Assembly (NCBI GenBank): GCA_041685505.1
Contig: JAWLFQ010000035.1
Span: 1-23,742 of the forward strand
Length of the DNA: 23,742 nucleotides
Origin: T1Sed10-7 sp041685505
GTDB taxonomy: Bacteria; Actinomycetota; Nitriliruptoria; Nitriliruptorales; Nitriliruptoraceae
Direction of reading: 5' to 3'
Every line of letters begins with the position of its first letter. The first letter of the stretch is position 1. Shown piece after piece: positions 5,668 to 14,356 of the stretch. Both the position numbers and the translations under genes were made by a program. The notes under the pieces are model-generated. The model saw only the letters and a list, made by a program, of their open reading frames with translations. It did no database searches and was not told where the DNA came from.

Positions 5668-6500
5668 TGGCACGGCTGAGCCGCACCGCCGCCGCCCGAC
5701 GGTCCGCCGCCGCACGGCGCACCGACACCGACGACCCGTCCCGTTCCCGCGAACGCGCCCTGCGGATCCTGTTCCAGGCGGATGTCCGTGGTGTCGCCCC
5801 CTCGGTGACCCTCGCACGGCTCGACGGTGATCCCGCCGCGCGTGCGCTGCTCGATGAGCGCGACGTGCTCACCGAGGGCGAACCGGTGCTGCCGGAGCCG
5901 CGGGAGGATCCGGGACCGCACCATGACCCCGGCACGTCCACGGGGCCCCGCGAGTCCGGGGTGTCGTCCGATGCGCGGTCCGGTGCGCCGTCCGGTGCGC
6001 CGTCCGGGGCACCGTCCGAGTCGGCCCGGGCGGCCTCGGGTGGCGGGGGCACCGGTGCGAGCGGCTGGAGCGACACGTCGTCAGCCGCCGAGCCCGCACC
6101 GCTCGATGGCTTCACCCGGACCCTGGTCACCGGCGTCGAGCAGCACCGCGTTGAGGTGGAAGCGCTGATCGCCCGCTACGCCCGGCGCTGGGCGATCTCG
6201 CGTATGCCCGTGGTCGACCGCAACGTCCTGCGGCTGGCGACCTACGAGCTGCTCTACGAGCCGACACCCCCCGCGGTCGTGCTCGACGAGGCCATCGGTC
6301 TGGCCAAGCGCATGTCGACCGACGACTCCGGACGCTTCGTCAACGGCGTGCTGGAGTCGATCCGCCAGCAGTTGGCCGCGGACGCGGGAGGGGCGGCGGA
6401 CGGCGCCGAGGTCACGGAGGCCGCGCACGGCGACGATCCGACGCCGGGCGGCGCACAACCCGGGCCGGGTGAGACTTCCGGCCGCCGCGACGTCGGCTGA
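5667..6500 (+). CDS. nusB: Transcription antitermination factor NusB with a long internal insertion
   Basis: NusB binds boxA RNA together with NusE (ribosomal protein S10) and supports antitermination and rRNA synthesis. The protein has 277 residues, about twice the usual 130-150. The NusB fold is split: the first helix SRERALRILFQADVRG is at residues 27-42, and the rest begins at PLDGFTRTLVTGV (145) and runs through WAISRMPVVDRNVLRLATYELL and VVLDEAIGLAKRMSTDDSGRFVNGVLESI to about 238. Residues 43-144 are a Pro/Gly/Ser/Glu-rich insertion that contains GAPSGAPSGAPS and looks disordered. A 39-residue acidic/Gly tail follows. The ATG overlaps the efp stop as TGATG, so translation is probably coupled. 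The insertion keeps frame and codon bias, so the gene appears intact. Confidence 0.9.
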   Translation: MARLSRTAAARRSAAARRTDTDDPSRSRERALRILFQADVRGVAPSVTLARLDGDPAARALLDERDVLTEGEPVLPEPREDPGPHHDPGTSTGPRESGVSSDARSGAPSGAPSGAPSESARAASGGGGTGASGWSDTSSAAEPAPLDGFTRTLVTGVEQHRVEVEALIARYARRWAISRMPVVDRNVLRLATYELLYEPTPPAVVLDEAIGLAKRMSTDDSGRFVNGVLESIRQQLAADAGGAADGAEVTEAAHGDDPTPGGAQPGPGETSGRRDVG

Positions 6501-6529
6501 CGCGCTCCGACGGTGACGGGCGGGCCTGC

Positions 6530-6535
6530 TAGCGT
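6530..6535 (+). promoter_or_regulatory. Possible -10 hexamer of the pyr operon promoter
   Basis: TAGCGT fits TANNNT and lies in the 150-bp gap after nusB, the only real gap before the long pyr unit. TCCGAC at 6506-6511 is a weak -35 candidate with an 18-bp spacer. Initiation near 6542 would give a leader of roughly 110 nt that carries the PyrR loop at its 3' end. Confidence 0.35.
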
Positions 6536-6620
6536 TCGCTGCGCCAGCCCGCTGCGCACCCCGACGATCAGGGCCGCATCCCGTCCCCGGTCCGTCGGCC
6601 CGCAGCACCTCCTTTAACGA

Positions 6621-6638
6621 CCGGTCCCGTGAGGCCGG
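6621..6638 (+). promoter_or_regulatory. PyrR-binding RNA loop next to the pyrR ribosome binding site
   Basis: The leader carries GGUCCCGUGAGGCC (6623-6636), which matches the PyrR recognition loop consensus ARUCCNGNGAGGYU except for the outer pair, where A-U is replaced by the compensating G-C. CCGG at 6621-6624 and GGCCGG at 6633-6638 close the stem. The Shine-Dalgarno AAGGAG (6640-6645) follows directly, five bases before the GTG. In Mycobacterium smegmatis PyrR represses the pyr genes at translation through such a site, so UMP-bound PyrR blocking ribosome access is the likely mechanism here. No U-rich terminator is present, which argues against attenuation. Confidence 0.85.
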
Positions 6639-6650
6639 CAAGGAGCCACA

Positions 6651-7202
6651 GTGACCGGCCCTGCGCGCATCCTCGAAACCGACGACCTGGCGCGGATGTT
6701 GCGACGCCTCGCACATGAGCTGCTGGAGGCCAACCACGGGGCGGCCGATCTGGTGCTGGTGGGGATCCAGACCCGGGGGCTGCCACTGGCCGCGCGGCTC
6801 GCGGCGCTGATCGCACGGATCGAGGGGACCGAGGTCCCCGTCGGTGCCCTCGATACGACCCTGTACCGCGACGACCTCGGTCGTCGACAGCCGAAGTCGT
6901 TGCACCCCACCGACGTCCCCGTCGACATCTCCGGACGCACCGTTGTCCTCGTCGACGACGTGCTCTACACCGGACGCACGATCCGTGCCGCACTGGACGC
7001 GCTCAACGAGTTCGGCCGGCCCGCCCGGATCCGGTTGGTCACCCTGGTCGACCGTGGTCACCGGGAGCTGCCGATCCGCGCGGACCACGTGGGCAAGAAC
7101 CTGCCCACCGCCTACGGCGATCGCATCCGGGTGCTGGTGGAGGAGCTCGACGGCGAGGACGCCGTGCTCGCCGAGCCCGGCGCCGAAGGGCCGGGCCGAT
7201 GA
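6651..7202 (+). CDS. pyrR: Bifunctional pyr operon regulator / uracil phosphoribosyltransferase PyrR
   Basis: 183 residues, normal for PyrR. The PRPP-binding loop VVLVDDVLYTGRTIRAALDA (D102 and D103 acidic pair) is diagnostic for the family. Other family blocks are ILEGAD-like substitutes near the N terminus (EANHGAADLVLVGIQTRGLPLAARL) and DTTLYRDDLGRR. The conserved C-terminal stretch VTLVDRGHRELPIRADHVGKNLPTA (in shorter pieces: VDRGHRELPI, GKNLPT) is intact. The protein senses UMP/UTP against PRPP and binds the RNA loop in its own leader; it may also convert uracil and PRPP to UMP. GTG start with AAGGAG five bases before it. It is followed by pyrB after a 37-nt gap and leads the pyrimidine operon. 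Confidence 0.95.
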   Translation: MTGPARILETDDLARMLRRLAHELLEANHGAADLVLVGIQTRGLPLAARLAALIARIEGTEVPVGALDTTLYRDDLGRRQPKSLHPTDVPVDISGRTVVLVDDVLYTGRTIRAALDALNEFGRPARIRLVTLVDRGHRELPIRADHVGKNLPTAYGDRIRVLVEELDGEDAVLAEPGAEGPGR

Positions 7203-7239
7203 CCGCGGTCGCAGGAGCAGCCGACGCCGAGGTGACCCG

Positions 7240-8452
7240 ATGAGTACGAGCGTCCACACGACGACGAACGGGACCGCCCGGTCGGAGGATCCCGTCGACC
7301 GCGCGGACCCGGCGCCCATGTCGCACCTGCTCGGTATCGACGACCTCGACACCGCCCAGGTGGTGCGGATCCTCGACACCGCCGAGCAGCTCCTGCCCAT
7401 CGCCACCCGGGAGCGCAACACCGTCCCGACCCTGCGGGGCAAGGTGGTGTGCAACCTCTTCCTGGAGGACTCCACCCGGACCCGCATCAGCTTCGACCTC
7501 GCGGCCAAGCGACTGTCCGCCGAGGTCCTGAACTTCTCCGCCAAGGGCTCCTCGGTGTCCAAGGGCGAGTCCTTCAAGGACACCGCACTGACCCTCGATG
7601 CGATGGGCGTGGACTGCGTGGTGGTGCGCTCCGGCAGTTCCGGTGCACCCCGCCAGCTCGCCCGCTACCTCGACGTCCCCATCCTCAACGCCGGGGACGG
7701 CTGGCACCAGCACCCCACCCAGGCGCTGCTCGACGTGTTCACCATGCGCCGCCACCTCGGGGATCTCGACGGTCGGCACGTGGTCATCGTGGGTGACCTG
7801 CTCCACTCCCGGGTCGCCCGCAGCGAGGTGCAGGCGCTCGCGCTGCTCGGTGCACGGGTCAGCGTCGTGGCACCCCCCACCCTGCTGCCACCCCAGGTGG
7901 AGGGGTGGGGTGTGGAGCTCGTCAGCGATCTCGACGACGTGCTGCCCGAGGCCGACGTCGTGTACCTGCTCAGGGTGCAGCGCGAACGCATGCACCGGGC
8001 CTTCTTCCCCTCCAGCCGTGAGTACTCGCGGCTGTGGGGGATGGACGGCCGCCGCCTCGCCCTGCTCGGCGCACACGCCATCGTGATGCACCCGGGGCCG
8101 ATGAACCGCGGTGTGGAGATCACCGGCGAGGTCGCCGACTCCGAGCGGGCCGTGATCACCGAGCAGGTGACCAACGGGATCGCGGTGCGCATGGCCTGCC
8201 TGTACCTGCTGCTGGCTGCGGCGGGTGCCGGCGACAGCGAGGAGCGNNNNNNNNNNNNNNNNNNNNNNNNNNNNNNNNNNNNNNNNNNNNNNNNNNNNNN
8301 NNNNNNNNNNNNNNNNNNNNNNNNNNNNNNNNNNNNNNNNNNNNNNGGCCGTGATCACCGAGCAGGTGACCAACGGGATCGCGGTGCGCATGGCCTGCCT
8401 GTACCTGCTGCTGGCTGCGGCGGGTGCCGGCGACAGCGAGGAGCGCCGATGA
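7240..8452 (+). CDS. pyrB: Aspartate carbamoyltransferase catalytic subunit, interrupted by the assembly gap
   Basis: Joins carbamoyl phosphate and aspartate to N-carbamoyl-aspartate. Visible motifs are the carbamoyl-phosphate loop DSTRTRISFDLAAKRL (S78-T-R-T-R82), HPTQALLDVFT (H158-Q161) and MHPGPMNRGVEI. The ATG at 7240 follows GAGGTG at 7229-7234; a later in-frame ATG at 7318 (MSHLLGIDDL) would match the usual N terminus and is an alternative. The coding sequence reads to 8246, then meets 100 N, after which the last 99 bases are repeated and the gene finishes with GDSEERR and TGA at 8450-8452. Removing 199 bases (one repeat copy and the gap) restores a clean 337-residue protein. The stop overlaps the pyrC start as ATGA. 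No regulatory pyrI is seen. Confidence 0.92.
8148..8246 (+). repeat. 99-bp direct repeat, copy 1 (assembly overlap)
   Basis: This 3' segment of pyrB is identical to 8347-8445 on the other side of the N run. The identity ends exactly at the gap edge, so the copy is most likely the overlap of two unmerged contig ends and not a biological duplication. Confidence 0.93.
8247..8346. other. Assembly gap of 100 N
   Basis: Exactly 100 N, a placeholder length used by scaffolders. Because the flanks overlap by 99 bp, the true gap size is probably minus 99 bp and no sequence is missing. A 99-bp overlap suits contigs cut at a branching node in a de Bruijn assembly with k near 99 (inference). Confidence 0.97.
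8347..8445 (+). repeat. 99-bp direct repeat, copy 2 (assembly overlap)
   Basis: Second copy of the pyrB 3' end, followed by the genuine continuation CGCCGATGAGC into the pyrB stop and the pyrC start. The offset between copies is 199 bp, which is not a multiple of three, so the two copies lie in different frames. Confidence 0.93.
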
Positions 8453-9834
8453 GCACCCACCCACCGGCGGTCACCGGCCGGGGCCGCATCCTGCTCACCG
8501 GCGGCCGGGTGCTCGACCCCGCGAGCGGCACCGACGACCACCTCGACGTCGCCATCGCCGACGGGCGGATCGTGGCGCTGGGCGTCCACGCGCGCACGGT
8601 GCTGGAGGGCCACGGCGGCGACATCGAGGTGGTGGACTGCACCGGCCGCTGGGTGGCACCCGGTTTCGTGGACGTCCACACCCACCTGCGCGAGCCCGGC
8701 GGTGAAGCGGCCGAGGACATCGCCACGGGCTCGGCGGCGGGTGCGGCCGGGGGGTACACGGCGCTGTGCGCCATGGCCAACACCAACCCGGTGTGCGACA
8801 CCGCCGCCATCGCGGAGCTGGTGTGGCGCCGGGGCCGCGAGGTGGCCCTCGTGGACGTCTTCCCCGTCGGGTCGATCACCCGGGGGCTCGAGGGCCGCGA
8901 GCTGACCGAGCTCGGTGCCCTCAACGCCTGCGCGGCACGGGTGGACTTCTTCTCCGACGACGGCATCCCGCTGGCCGACAGCCTGGTGATGCGCCGCGCC
9001 CTGCAGTACGCCACCGCCTTCGACGTGGTGATCTGCAACCACGCCGAGGACCCGGATCTCACCGCCGGCGCGCAGATGAACGAGGGCGCGATGTCCTCGG
9101 TGCTGGGACTGGCGGGCTGGCCCCACGAGGCCGAGGAGGTGATGCTGGCCCGCGACCTCATCCTCGCCGGAGGCACGGGTGCCCGGCTGCACGTGCCCCA
9201 CGTGACCACGGCCGGCGCCGTCGCCCTGATCGCCCAGGCCAAGCGCGCGGGTGTGCGGGTCACCGCGGAGGCCACCCCCCACCACCTGCTGCTCACCGAC
9301 GACCTCGTGGCCGAGTACGACGCGGTGATGAAGGTCAACCCTCCCGTGCGCACGAGCACCGACGTCGAGGCGGTCCGGGCAGCCCTGGCCGACGGCACGC
9401 TCGACGTGGTCGGCACCGACCACGCCCCCCACGCGCCGGAGTTCAAGGACCAGGAGTGGGAGCACGCACCCTGCGGCATGCTGGGCCTGGAGACCGCCTT
9501 CGCCGTGGTCAACACGACCATGGTCGCCACCGGTCAGCTCGATCCGCTGACCGCGATCGCCCGCTTCACCACCGGTCCGGCGGCGGTGCGCGACCTCGGT
9601 GGACACGGTCGCGCCATCGCCGCGGGTGAGGACGCCAACATCGTGGTGCTCGACCCGGACGCCACCTGGACGGTGGACGCCACGGCGCTCCACAGCCGGG
9701 CACGCAACAGCCCCTACCACGGCCGTGAGCTGACCGGCCGACCCGTGCACACCCTGCTGCGCGGACGCTTCACACTACGCGACGGCGTGGTGGCACCACC
9801 CGCCGACCTCGGACCTGGAACGGAGAACGCGTGA
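8449..9834 (+). CDS. pyrC: Dihydroorotase (class I)
   Basis: A zinc amidohydrolase that cyclises carbamoyl-aspartate to dihydroorotate. 461 residues, somewhat long for class I (about 425-430) because of short extensions at both ends. Metal and substrate residues are visible: H77 and H79 with R81 in DVHTHLREPGGE, the DFFSDDG block with a bridging Asp, NHAED, LHVPHVTTAGAV, and the catalytic D324 in GTDHAPH. The class I pattern (HTHLREPG, no carboxylated lysine needed) fits its neighbour pyrB, with which class I enzymes often form complexes. The ATG overlaps the pyrB stop (ATGA), and its own stop overlaps the carA start (GTGA), so translation is probably coupled. In the given coordinates it is in frame with the 5' part of pyrB, but only because of the gap artefact. 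Confidence 0.95.
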   Translation: MSTHPPAVTGRGRILLTGGRVLDPASGTDDHLDVAIADGRIVALGVHARTVLEGHGGDIEVVDCTGRWVAPGFVDVHTHLREPGGEAAEDIATGSAAGAAGGYTALCAMANTNPVCDTAAIAELVWRRGREVALVDVFPVGSITRGLEGRELTELGALNACAARVDFFSDDGIPLADSLVMRRALQYATAFDVVICNHAEDPDLTAGAQMNEGAMSSVLGLAGWPHEAEEVMLARDLILAGGTGARLHVPHVTTAGAVALIAQAKRAGVRVTAEATPHHLLLTDDLVAEYDAVMKVNPPVRTSTDVEAVRAALADGTLDVVGTDHAPHAPEFKDQEWEHAPCGMLGLETAFAVVNTTMVATGQLDPLTAIARFTTGPAAVRDLGGHGRAIAAGEDANIVVLDPDATWTVDATALHSRARNSPYHGRELTGRPVHTLLRGRFTLRDGVVAPPADLGPGTENA

Positions 9835-11072
9835 GCGAGCACGACCCTGGCGCGGCCAGCACGCCGGCCCCCACCGCGGCGAGCGCACCGCCCCCGCACC
9901 CGTCCGCGGCCACGACCAGCGGGCCGAGCCCCCACACCGGGCCCGCGCTGCTGGTGCTGGAGGACGGCACCCACTTCCGGGGCCGCTCGATCGGTGCCGC
10001 CGGCACCGTGACCGGAGAGGCGGTCTTCAACACCGGCATGGCCGGCTACCAGGAGGTGCTGACCGATCCCTCCTACCGCCGTCAGATCGTGGCCATGACC
10101 GCGCCGCACGTCGGCAACTACGGGCTCAACGCCGCGGACATGGAGTCCGACCGGATCCAGGTCGCCGGCTACGTGGTCAAGGAGGCGGCACGGCGGCCCT
10201 CCTCGTGGCGTGCGGAAGAGGACCTGCGGACGGCGCTCGCCGCGGCCGGGGTCGTCGGGATCGAGGGCATCGACACCCGCCGCCTCACCCGCCACCTGCG
10301 CGAGCGCGGCGCCATGCGGGCGGGGTTGTCGACGCAGGTGCTCGACGTCGATGCCCTGCGCACCCAGGTGCAGGACGCGCCCGGGATGGAGGGTCTCGAG
10401 CTCGCCAGCGAGGTCACCACCCCACGGACCTACGTCGTGCCGGCCAGCGGTACGCGCCGCTTCCGGGTCGCGGCCATCGACTTCGGTATGAAGCGCTCGA
10501 TCGCCCGCTACCTCGCCGCGCAGGGGGTCGAGGTCCACGTGCTGCCCGCCACCACCACCGCCGACCAGGTGCGCGCGATCGAGCCCGACGGGCTGTTCCT
10601 GTCCAACGGACCCGGCGACCCCAGCACCGTCGCCACGGGGATCGCGACGACCAACGCGCTGCTGGGCGAGATCCCCACCTTCGGGATCTGCCTCGGTTCG
10701 CAGCTGCTCGGCCACGCGCTCGGCGCCGACACCTACAAGCTCACCTTCGGTCACCGCGGGGTGAACCAGCCGGTGCTGCGCCGGGCCGACGGGGTGGTCG
10801 AGATCACCAGCCACAACCACGGCTTCGCGGTCCGCGCGAGCTCCCTGGGCGAACAGGTCGAGGAGCACGCCTTCGCCACCGCCGACCACGGCATCGTCGA
10901 GGTCTCCCACATCAACCTCAACGACGACGTGGTCGAGGGGCTGACCGCACGGGACATCCCCGCCTTCAGCGTGCAGTACCACCCGGAGTCCGCACCCGGC
11001 CCCTCCGACGCCCGCTACCTCTTCGCCCGGTTCGTTGCCCTGCTCGAGCGCACCCAGGAAGGCGCCGCCTGA
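9831..11072 (+). CDS. carA: Carbamoyl phosphate synthase small (glutaminase) subunit
   Basis: Class I glutaminase that supplies ammonia to CarB. 413 residues; the first 38 are an Ala/Pro/Ser-rich extension before the family start ALLVLEDGTHFRG. The CarA N domain (about 39-190) has GEAVFNTGMAGYQEVLTDPSY, and the GATase domain (about 205-400) has the triad C287 in FGICLGSQLLG, H384 and E386 in QYHPES. The usual His after GICLG is Ser here, outside the triad. GTG start in a GTGA overlap with pyrC, with GGAG at 9822-9825. The stop overlaps carB (TGATG), which ensures equal synthesis of the two subunits. Confidence 0.96.
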   Translation: MSEHDPGAASTPAPTAASAPPPHPSAATTSGPSPHTGPALLVLEDGTHFRGRSIGAAGTVTGEAVFNTGMAGYQEVLTDPSYRRQIVAMTAPHVGNYGLNAADMESDRIQVAGYVVKEAARRPSSWRAEEDLRTALAAAGVVGIEGIDTRRLTRHLRERGAMRAGLSTQVLDVDALRTQVQDAPGMEGLELASEVTTPRTYVVPASGTRRFRVAAIDFGMKRSIARYLAAQGVEVHVLPATTTADQVRAIEPDGLFLSNGPGDPSTVATGIATTNALLGEIPTFGICLGSQLLGHALGADTYKLTFGHRGVNQPVLRRADGVVEITSHNHGFAVRASSLGEQVEEHAFATADHGIVEVSHINLNDDVVEGLTARDIPAFSVQYHPESAPGPSDARYLFARFVALLERTQEGAA

Positions 11073-14000
11073 TGCCCCGCCGTGATGATGTGACCAGCGT
11101 GCTCGTGCTCGGCTCCGGACCGATCGTGATCGGCCAGGCCTGCGAGTTCGACTACTCCGGGACCCAGGCCTGCAAGGTCCTCCGCGAGGAGGGCCTGCGC
11201 GTCATCCTGGTGAACTCCAACCCCGCAACCATCATGACCGACCCGGACTTCGCCGACGCGACCTATGTGGAACCGCTGACCCTGGAGGCGGTCCGGGCGG
11301 TGATCGAGCGGGAGCGCCCCGACGCGCTGCTGCCCACCCTCGGCGGCCAGACCGCCCTCAACCTCTCCGTCGAACTGCAGCGCGCCGGGGTACTGGAGGA
11401 GTTCGGCGTCGAGGTGCTCGGCGCGGACCTCGAAGCGATCCAGACCGCCGAGGACCGCCAGCGCTTCAAGGACGCCATGACCGAGATCGGGCTCGAGTCG
11501 CCCCGCTCCACCTACGTCGACGCCGCCGAGCAGGCCTTCGAGGCCGCTGAGGAGTACGGCTACCCGGTGGTGCTGCGCCCGAGCTACACCCTCGGCGGCA
11601 AGGGCGGCGGTATCGCCTACGACCGTCCGCAGCTCGAGGCGATGATCCGTCAGGGCCTGTACGACTCGCCGGTGCACCAGGTGCTGGTCGAGGAGTCCGT
11701 GCTCGGCTGGAAGGAGTTCGAGCTCGAGGTGATGCGCGACGCGCACGACAACTGCGTCATCATCTGCTCGATCGAGAACGTGGACGGCATGGGCGTACAC
11801 ACCGGCGACTCCATGACCGTGGCCCCCATCATGACCCTGTCCGACCCCGAGTACCAGCGGATGCGCGACGCGGCCTTCAAGGTGCTGCGCCGCATCGGGG
11901 TCGAGACCGGCGGCTCCAACGTGCAGTTCGCCGTGGAGCCTGCCACGGGTCGCATGGTCGTGATCGAGATGAACCCGCGGGTCTCGCGCTCCTCGGCGTT
12001 GGCCTCGAAGGCCACCGGCTTCCCGATCGCCAAGATCGCCGCCCGGTTGGCGATCGGCTACACCCTGGACGAGATCGCCAACGACATCACCCGCGAGACC
12101 AAGGCCGCCTTCGAGCCCACGATCGACTACGTGGTGGTCAAGGTCCCGCGTTTCACCTTCGAGAAGTTCGTCGGTACCGACGACACGCTCACCACCCGGA
12201 TGAAGTCCGTCGGCGAGGTCATGGCGATCGGCCGGACCTTCAAGGAGGCGGTCAACAAGGCCCTACGCAGTCTGGAGGACGGCCGCACCGGCTTCGGTGC
12301 CGGCGCGCCGGTGGAGGTGGATGACGACACCCTCGCCGGACTGCTCGTCCGCCCGACCGCCCACCGTCTCGAGGCCCTGGACGAGGCATTGACCCGCGGC
12401 TGGTCGGTGGAGCACATCAGCGAGCTGGCCGGGATCGATCCCTGGTTCACGGACCAGCTGCTCCAGATCGTGGAACGCCGCCGTCAGCTGCGCAGCTACG
12501 AGCACGTCGCCGCCCTCCCGGACCACGTGCTGCACGACGCCAAGCGCGAGGGCTTCGCCGACAGCCACATCGCGGCCCTGGTCCAGACCTCGGAGCAGGC
12601 GGTGCGCGAACGCCGCCGCGCTGCGGGGATCGGACCGGTGTTCAAGACCGTGGACACCTGTGCGGCGGAGTTCCGCGCCTACACGCCCTACCACTACTCC
12701 ACCTACGAGGACGAGGACGAGGTCACCGACGCCACCCGTGACCGGGTGATCGTGCTCGGCTCCGGACCCAACCGGATCGGGCAGGGCGTGGAGTTCGACT
12801 ACTGCTGCGTCCACGCGGTCCTGGCCCTCAAGGACGCCGGCTACGAGACGGTGATGGTCAACTGCAACCCCGAGACCGTCTCCACCGACTACGACACCGC
12901 GGATCGGCTCTACTTCGAGCCGCTGACGGTCGAGGACGTCCTCGAGGTGTGCGAGCGCGAACAGCCCGCGGGGGTGCTGGTCCAGCTCGGTGGCCAGACG
13001 CCCCTGAAGCTGGCGCGCGAGCTCGAGGCCAACGGCGTGCCCATCTGGGGCACCTCACCCGACGCGATCGATGCGGCGGAGGATCGGGGCCGGTTCGGGG
13101 CGTTGATGGCGGAGCTCGGCGTCCCGATGCCGCCGGGAGGCATCGCCCGCAGCTTCGACGAGGCCCGTGAGGTCGCCGCGCGCATCGGCTACCCGGTCCT
13201 GGTGCGCCCCTCCTACGTGCTCGGCGGGCGCGCGATGCAGATCGTGGACGACGACGCCGGGCTGCAGCGCTACCTGACCGATGCGGTGGCGGCCGCTCCC
13301 GACCAGCCCATCCTCGTGGACCGCTTCCTCGAGGGCGCCATCGAGGTGGATGTCGACGCGGTGTACGACGGCAGCGAACTCTTCGTCGGCGGGGTGCTCG
13401 AGCACATCGAGGAGGCCGGGGTCCACTCCGGTGACTCCGCCTGCACCCTCCCGCCGTTGACGCTGGGTCCTGCCCAGGAGGAGCACATCCGGCGGGTCAC
13501 CCTCGGCATCGCCCGCGGGCTGAACGTCCGGGGGCTGCTCAACGTCCAGTTCGCCTACAAGGACGATGTCCTGTACTGCATCGAGGCCAACCCGCGGGCT
13601 TCGCGGACGGTGCCCTTCACCTCCAAGGCCACCGGCGTGCCGCTGGCCAAGGTGGCGGCGATGGTCATGGCGGGGCGCTCGATCGCGGCGTTGCGCCGTG
13701 AGGGGTGGCTCCCGGCGGCCGACGCGGTGCAGGGGCCGCGTCCCGGCCACGTCGCGGTCAAGGAGGCGGTGCTGCCCTTCGACCGCTTCCCGGGGGTCGA
13801 TGCGGTGCTGGGGCCGGAGATGCGCTCCACCGGTGAGGTGATGGGCATCGACCGCGACTTCGGCGCGGCCTTCGCCAAGTCGCAGGCAGGGACCGGCTCG
13901 ATGGTCCTGCCGACGGGCGGCAAGGTGTTCGTGTCGGTCTCCAACCGGGACAAACGTGCCATCGTCTTCCCCGTGATGCGGTTGGTGGACCTCGGCTTCG

Positions 14001-14356
14001 AGATCATCGCGACCGCCGGGACCGCCGACGTGCTCGGGCGTGCCGGGGTGGACGTCGAGGTGGTGGGCAAGGTCTCCGAGGGGCAGCCGCAGATCCTGCG
14101 GCTGGTGGAGTCCGGCGACGTCGGTCTGGTGCTCAACACCCCCTTCGGCTCGGGCACCCGCGGTGACGGCTACGAGATCCGCCAGGCGGCGGTGACCAAC
14201 GGTGTGCCCGTGATCACCACCCTGGCCGGCATCCTGGCCGCGGTGCACGGCATCCAGGCGTTGCAGCGCGGGCCGCTGGGGGTCCGCAGCCTGCAGGAGT
14301 ACCAGCAGGAGCTGCTGGGGCAGGCCACGGTGGACAGCCGGGGCGGTGCCGCGTGA
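11072..14356 (+). CDS. carB: Carbamoyl phosphate synthase large subunit
   Basis: Makes carbamoyl phosphate from bicarbonate, ammonia and two ATP for pyrimidine and arginine synthesis. 1094 residues, full length. Two homologous ATP-grasp halves are seen: residues 1-400, starting VLVLGSGPIVIGQACEFDYSG and with E299 and N301 in EMNPRVSRSSAL, and about 555-935, with VIVLGSGPNRIGQGVEFDYC and E838 in EANPRASRTVPF. Between them is the oligomerisation domain (about 402-550). The C-terminal allosteric MGS-like domain (about 951-1085) starts VFVSVSNRDKRAIVFPVMRL and should bind UMP. The ATG overlaps the carA stop; the TGA overlaps the pyrK GTG. No internal break is visible. Confidence 0.97.
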   Translation: MPRRDDVTSVLVLGSGPIVIGQACEFDYSGTQACKVLREEGLRVILVNSNPATIMTDPDFADATYVEPLTLEAVRAVIERERPDALLPTLGGQTALNLSVELQRAGVLEEFGVEVLGADLEAIQTAEDRQRFKDAMTEIGLESPRSTYVDAAEQAFEAAEEYGYPVVLRPSYTLGGKGGGIAYDRPQLEAMIRQGLYDSPVHQVLVEESVLGWKEFELEVMRDAHDNCVIICSIENVDGMGVHTGDSMTVAPIMTLSDPEYQRMRDAAFKVLRRIGVETGGSNVQFAVEPATGRMVVIEMNPRVSRSSALASKATGFPIAKIAARLAIGYTLDEIANDITRETKAAFEPTIDYVVVKVPRFTFEKFVGTDDTLTTRMKSVGEVMAIGRTFKEAVNKALRSLEDGRTGFGAGAPVEVDDDTLAGLLVRPTAHRLEALDEALTRGWSVEHISELAGIDPWFTDQLLQIVERRRQLRSYEHVAALPDHVLHDAKREGFADSHIAALVQTSEQAVRERRRAAGIGPVFKTVDTCAAEFRAYTPYHYSTYEDEDEVTDATRDRVIVLGSGPNRIGQGVEFDYCCVHAVLALKDAGYETVMVNCNPETVSTDYDTADRLYFEPLTVEDVLEVCEREQPAGVLVQLGGQTPLKLARELEANGVPIWGTSPDAIDAAEDRGRFGALMAELGVPMPPGGIARSFDEAREVAARIGYPVLVRPSYVLGGRAMQIVDDDAGLQRYLTDAVAAAPDQPILVDRFLEGAIEVDVDAVYDGSELFVGGVLEHIEEAGVHSGDSACTLPPLTLGPAQEEHIRRVTLGIARGLNVRGLLNVQFAYKDDVLYCIEANPRASRTVPFTSKATGVPLAKVAAMVMAGRSIAALRREGWLPAADAVQGPRPGHVAVKEAVLPFDRFPGVDAVLGPEMRSTGEVMGIDRDFGAAFAKSQAGTGSMVLPTGGKVFVSVSNRDKRAIVFPVMRLVDLGFEIIATAGTADVLGRAGVDVEVVGKVSEGQPQILRLVESGDVGLVLNTPFGSGTRGDGYEIRQAAVTNGVPVITTLAGILAAVHGIQALQRGPLGVRSLQEYQQELLGQATVDSRGGAA

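Noticed and set aside
6501..6650. PyrR-controlled transcription attenuator
   Set aside because: No terminator hairpin with a U tract follows the PyrR loop; the loop touches the Shine-Dalgarno, which suits translational control.
7039..9750. Very long minus-strand open frame antisense to pyrR-pyrB-pyrC
   Set aside because: It mirrors the high third-position GC of the sense genes, crosses the N gap, has no domain motif, and lies opposite certain genes.
7240..9834. A PyrB-PyrC fusion protein read straight through the N run
   Set aside because: The frame match comes only from the 199-bp offset (gap plus duplicated 99 bp). With the duplicate removed, pyrB ends in TGA and pyrC starts in an ATGA overlap.
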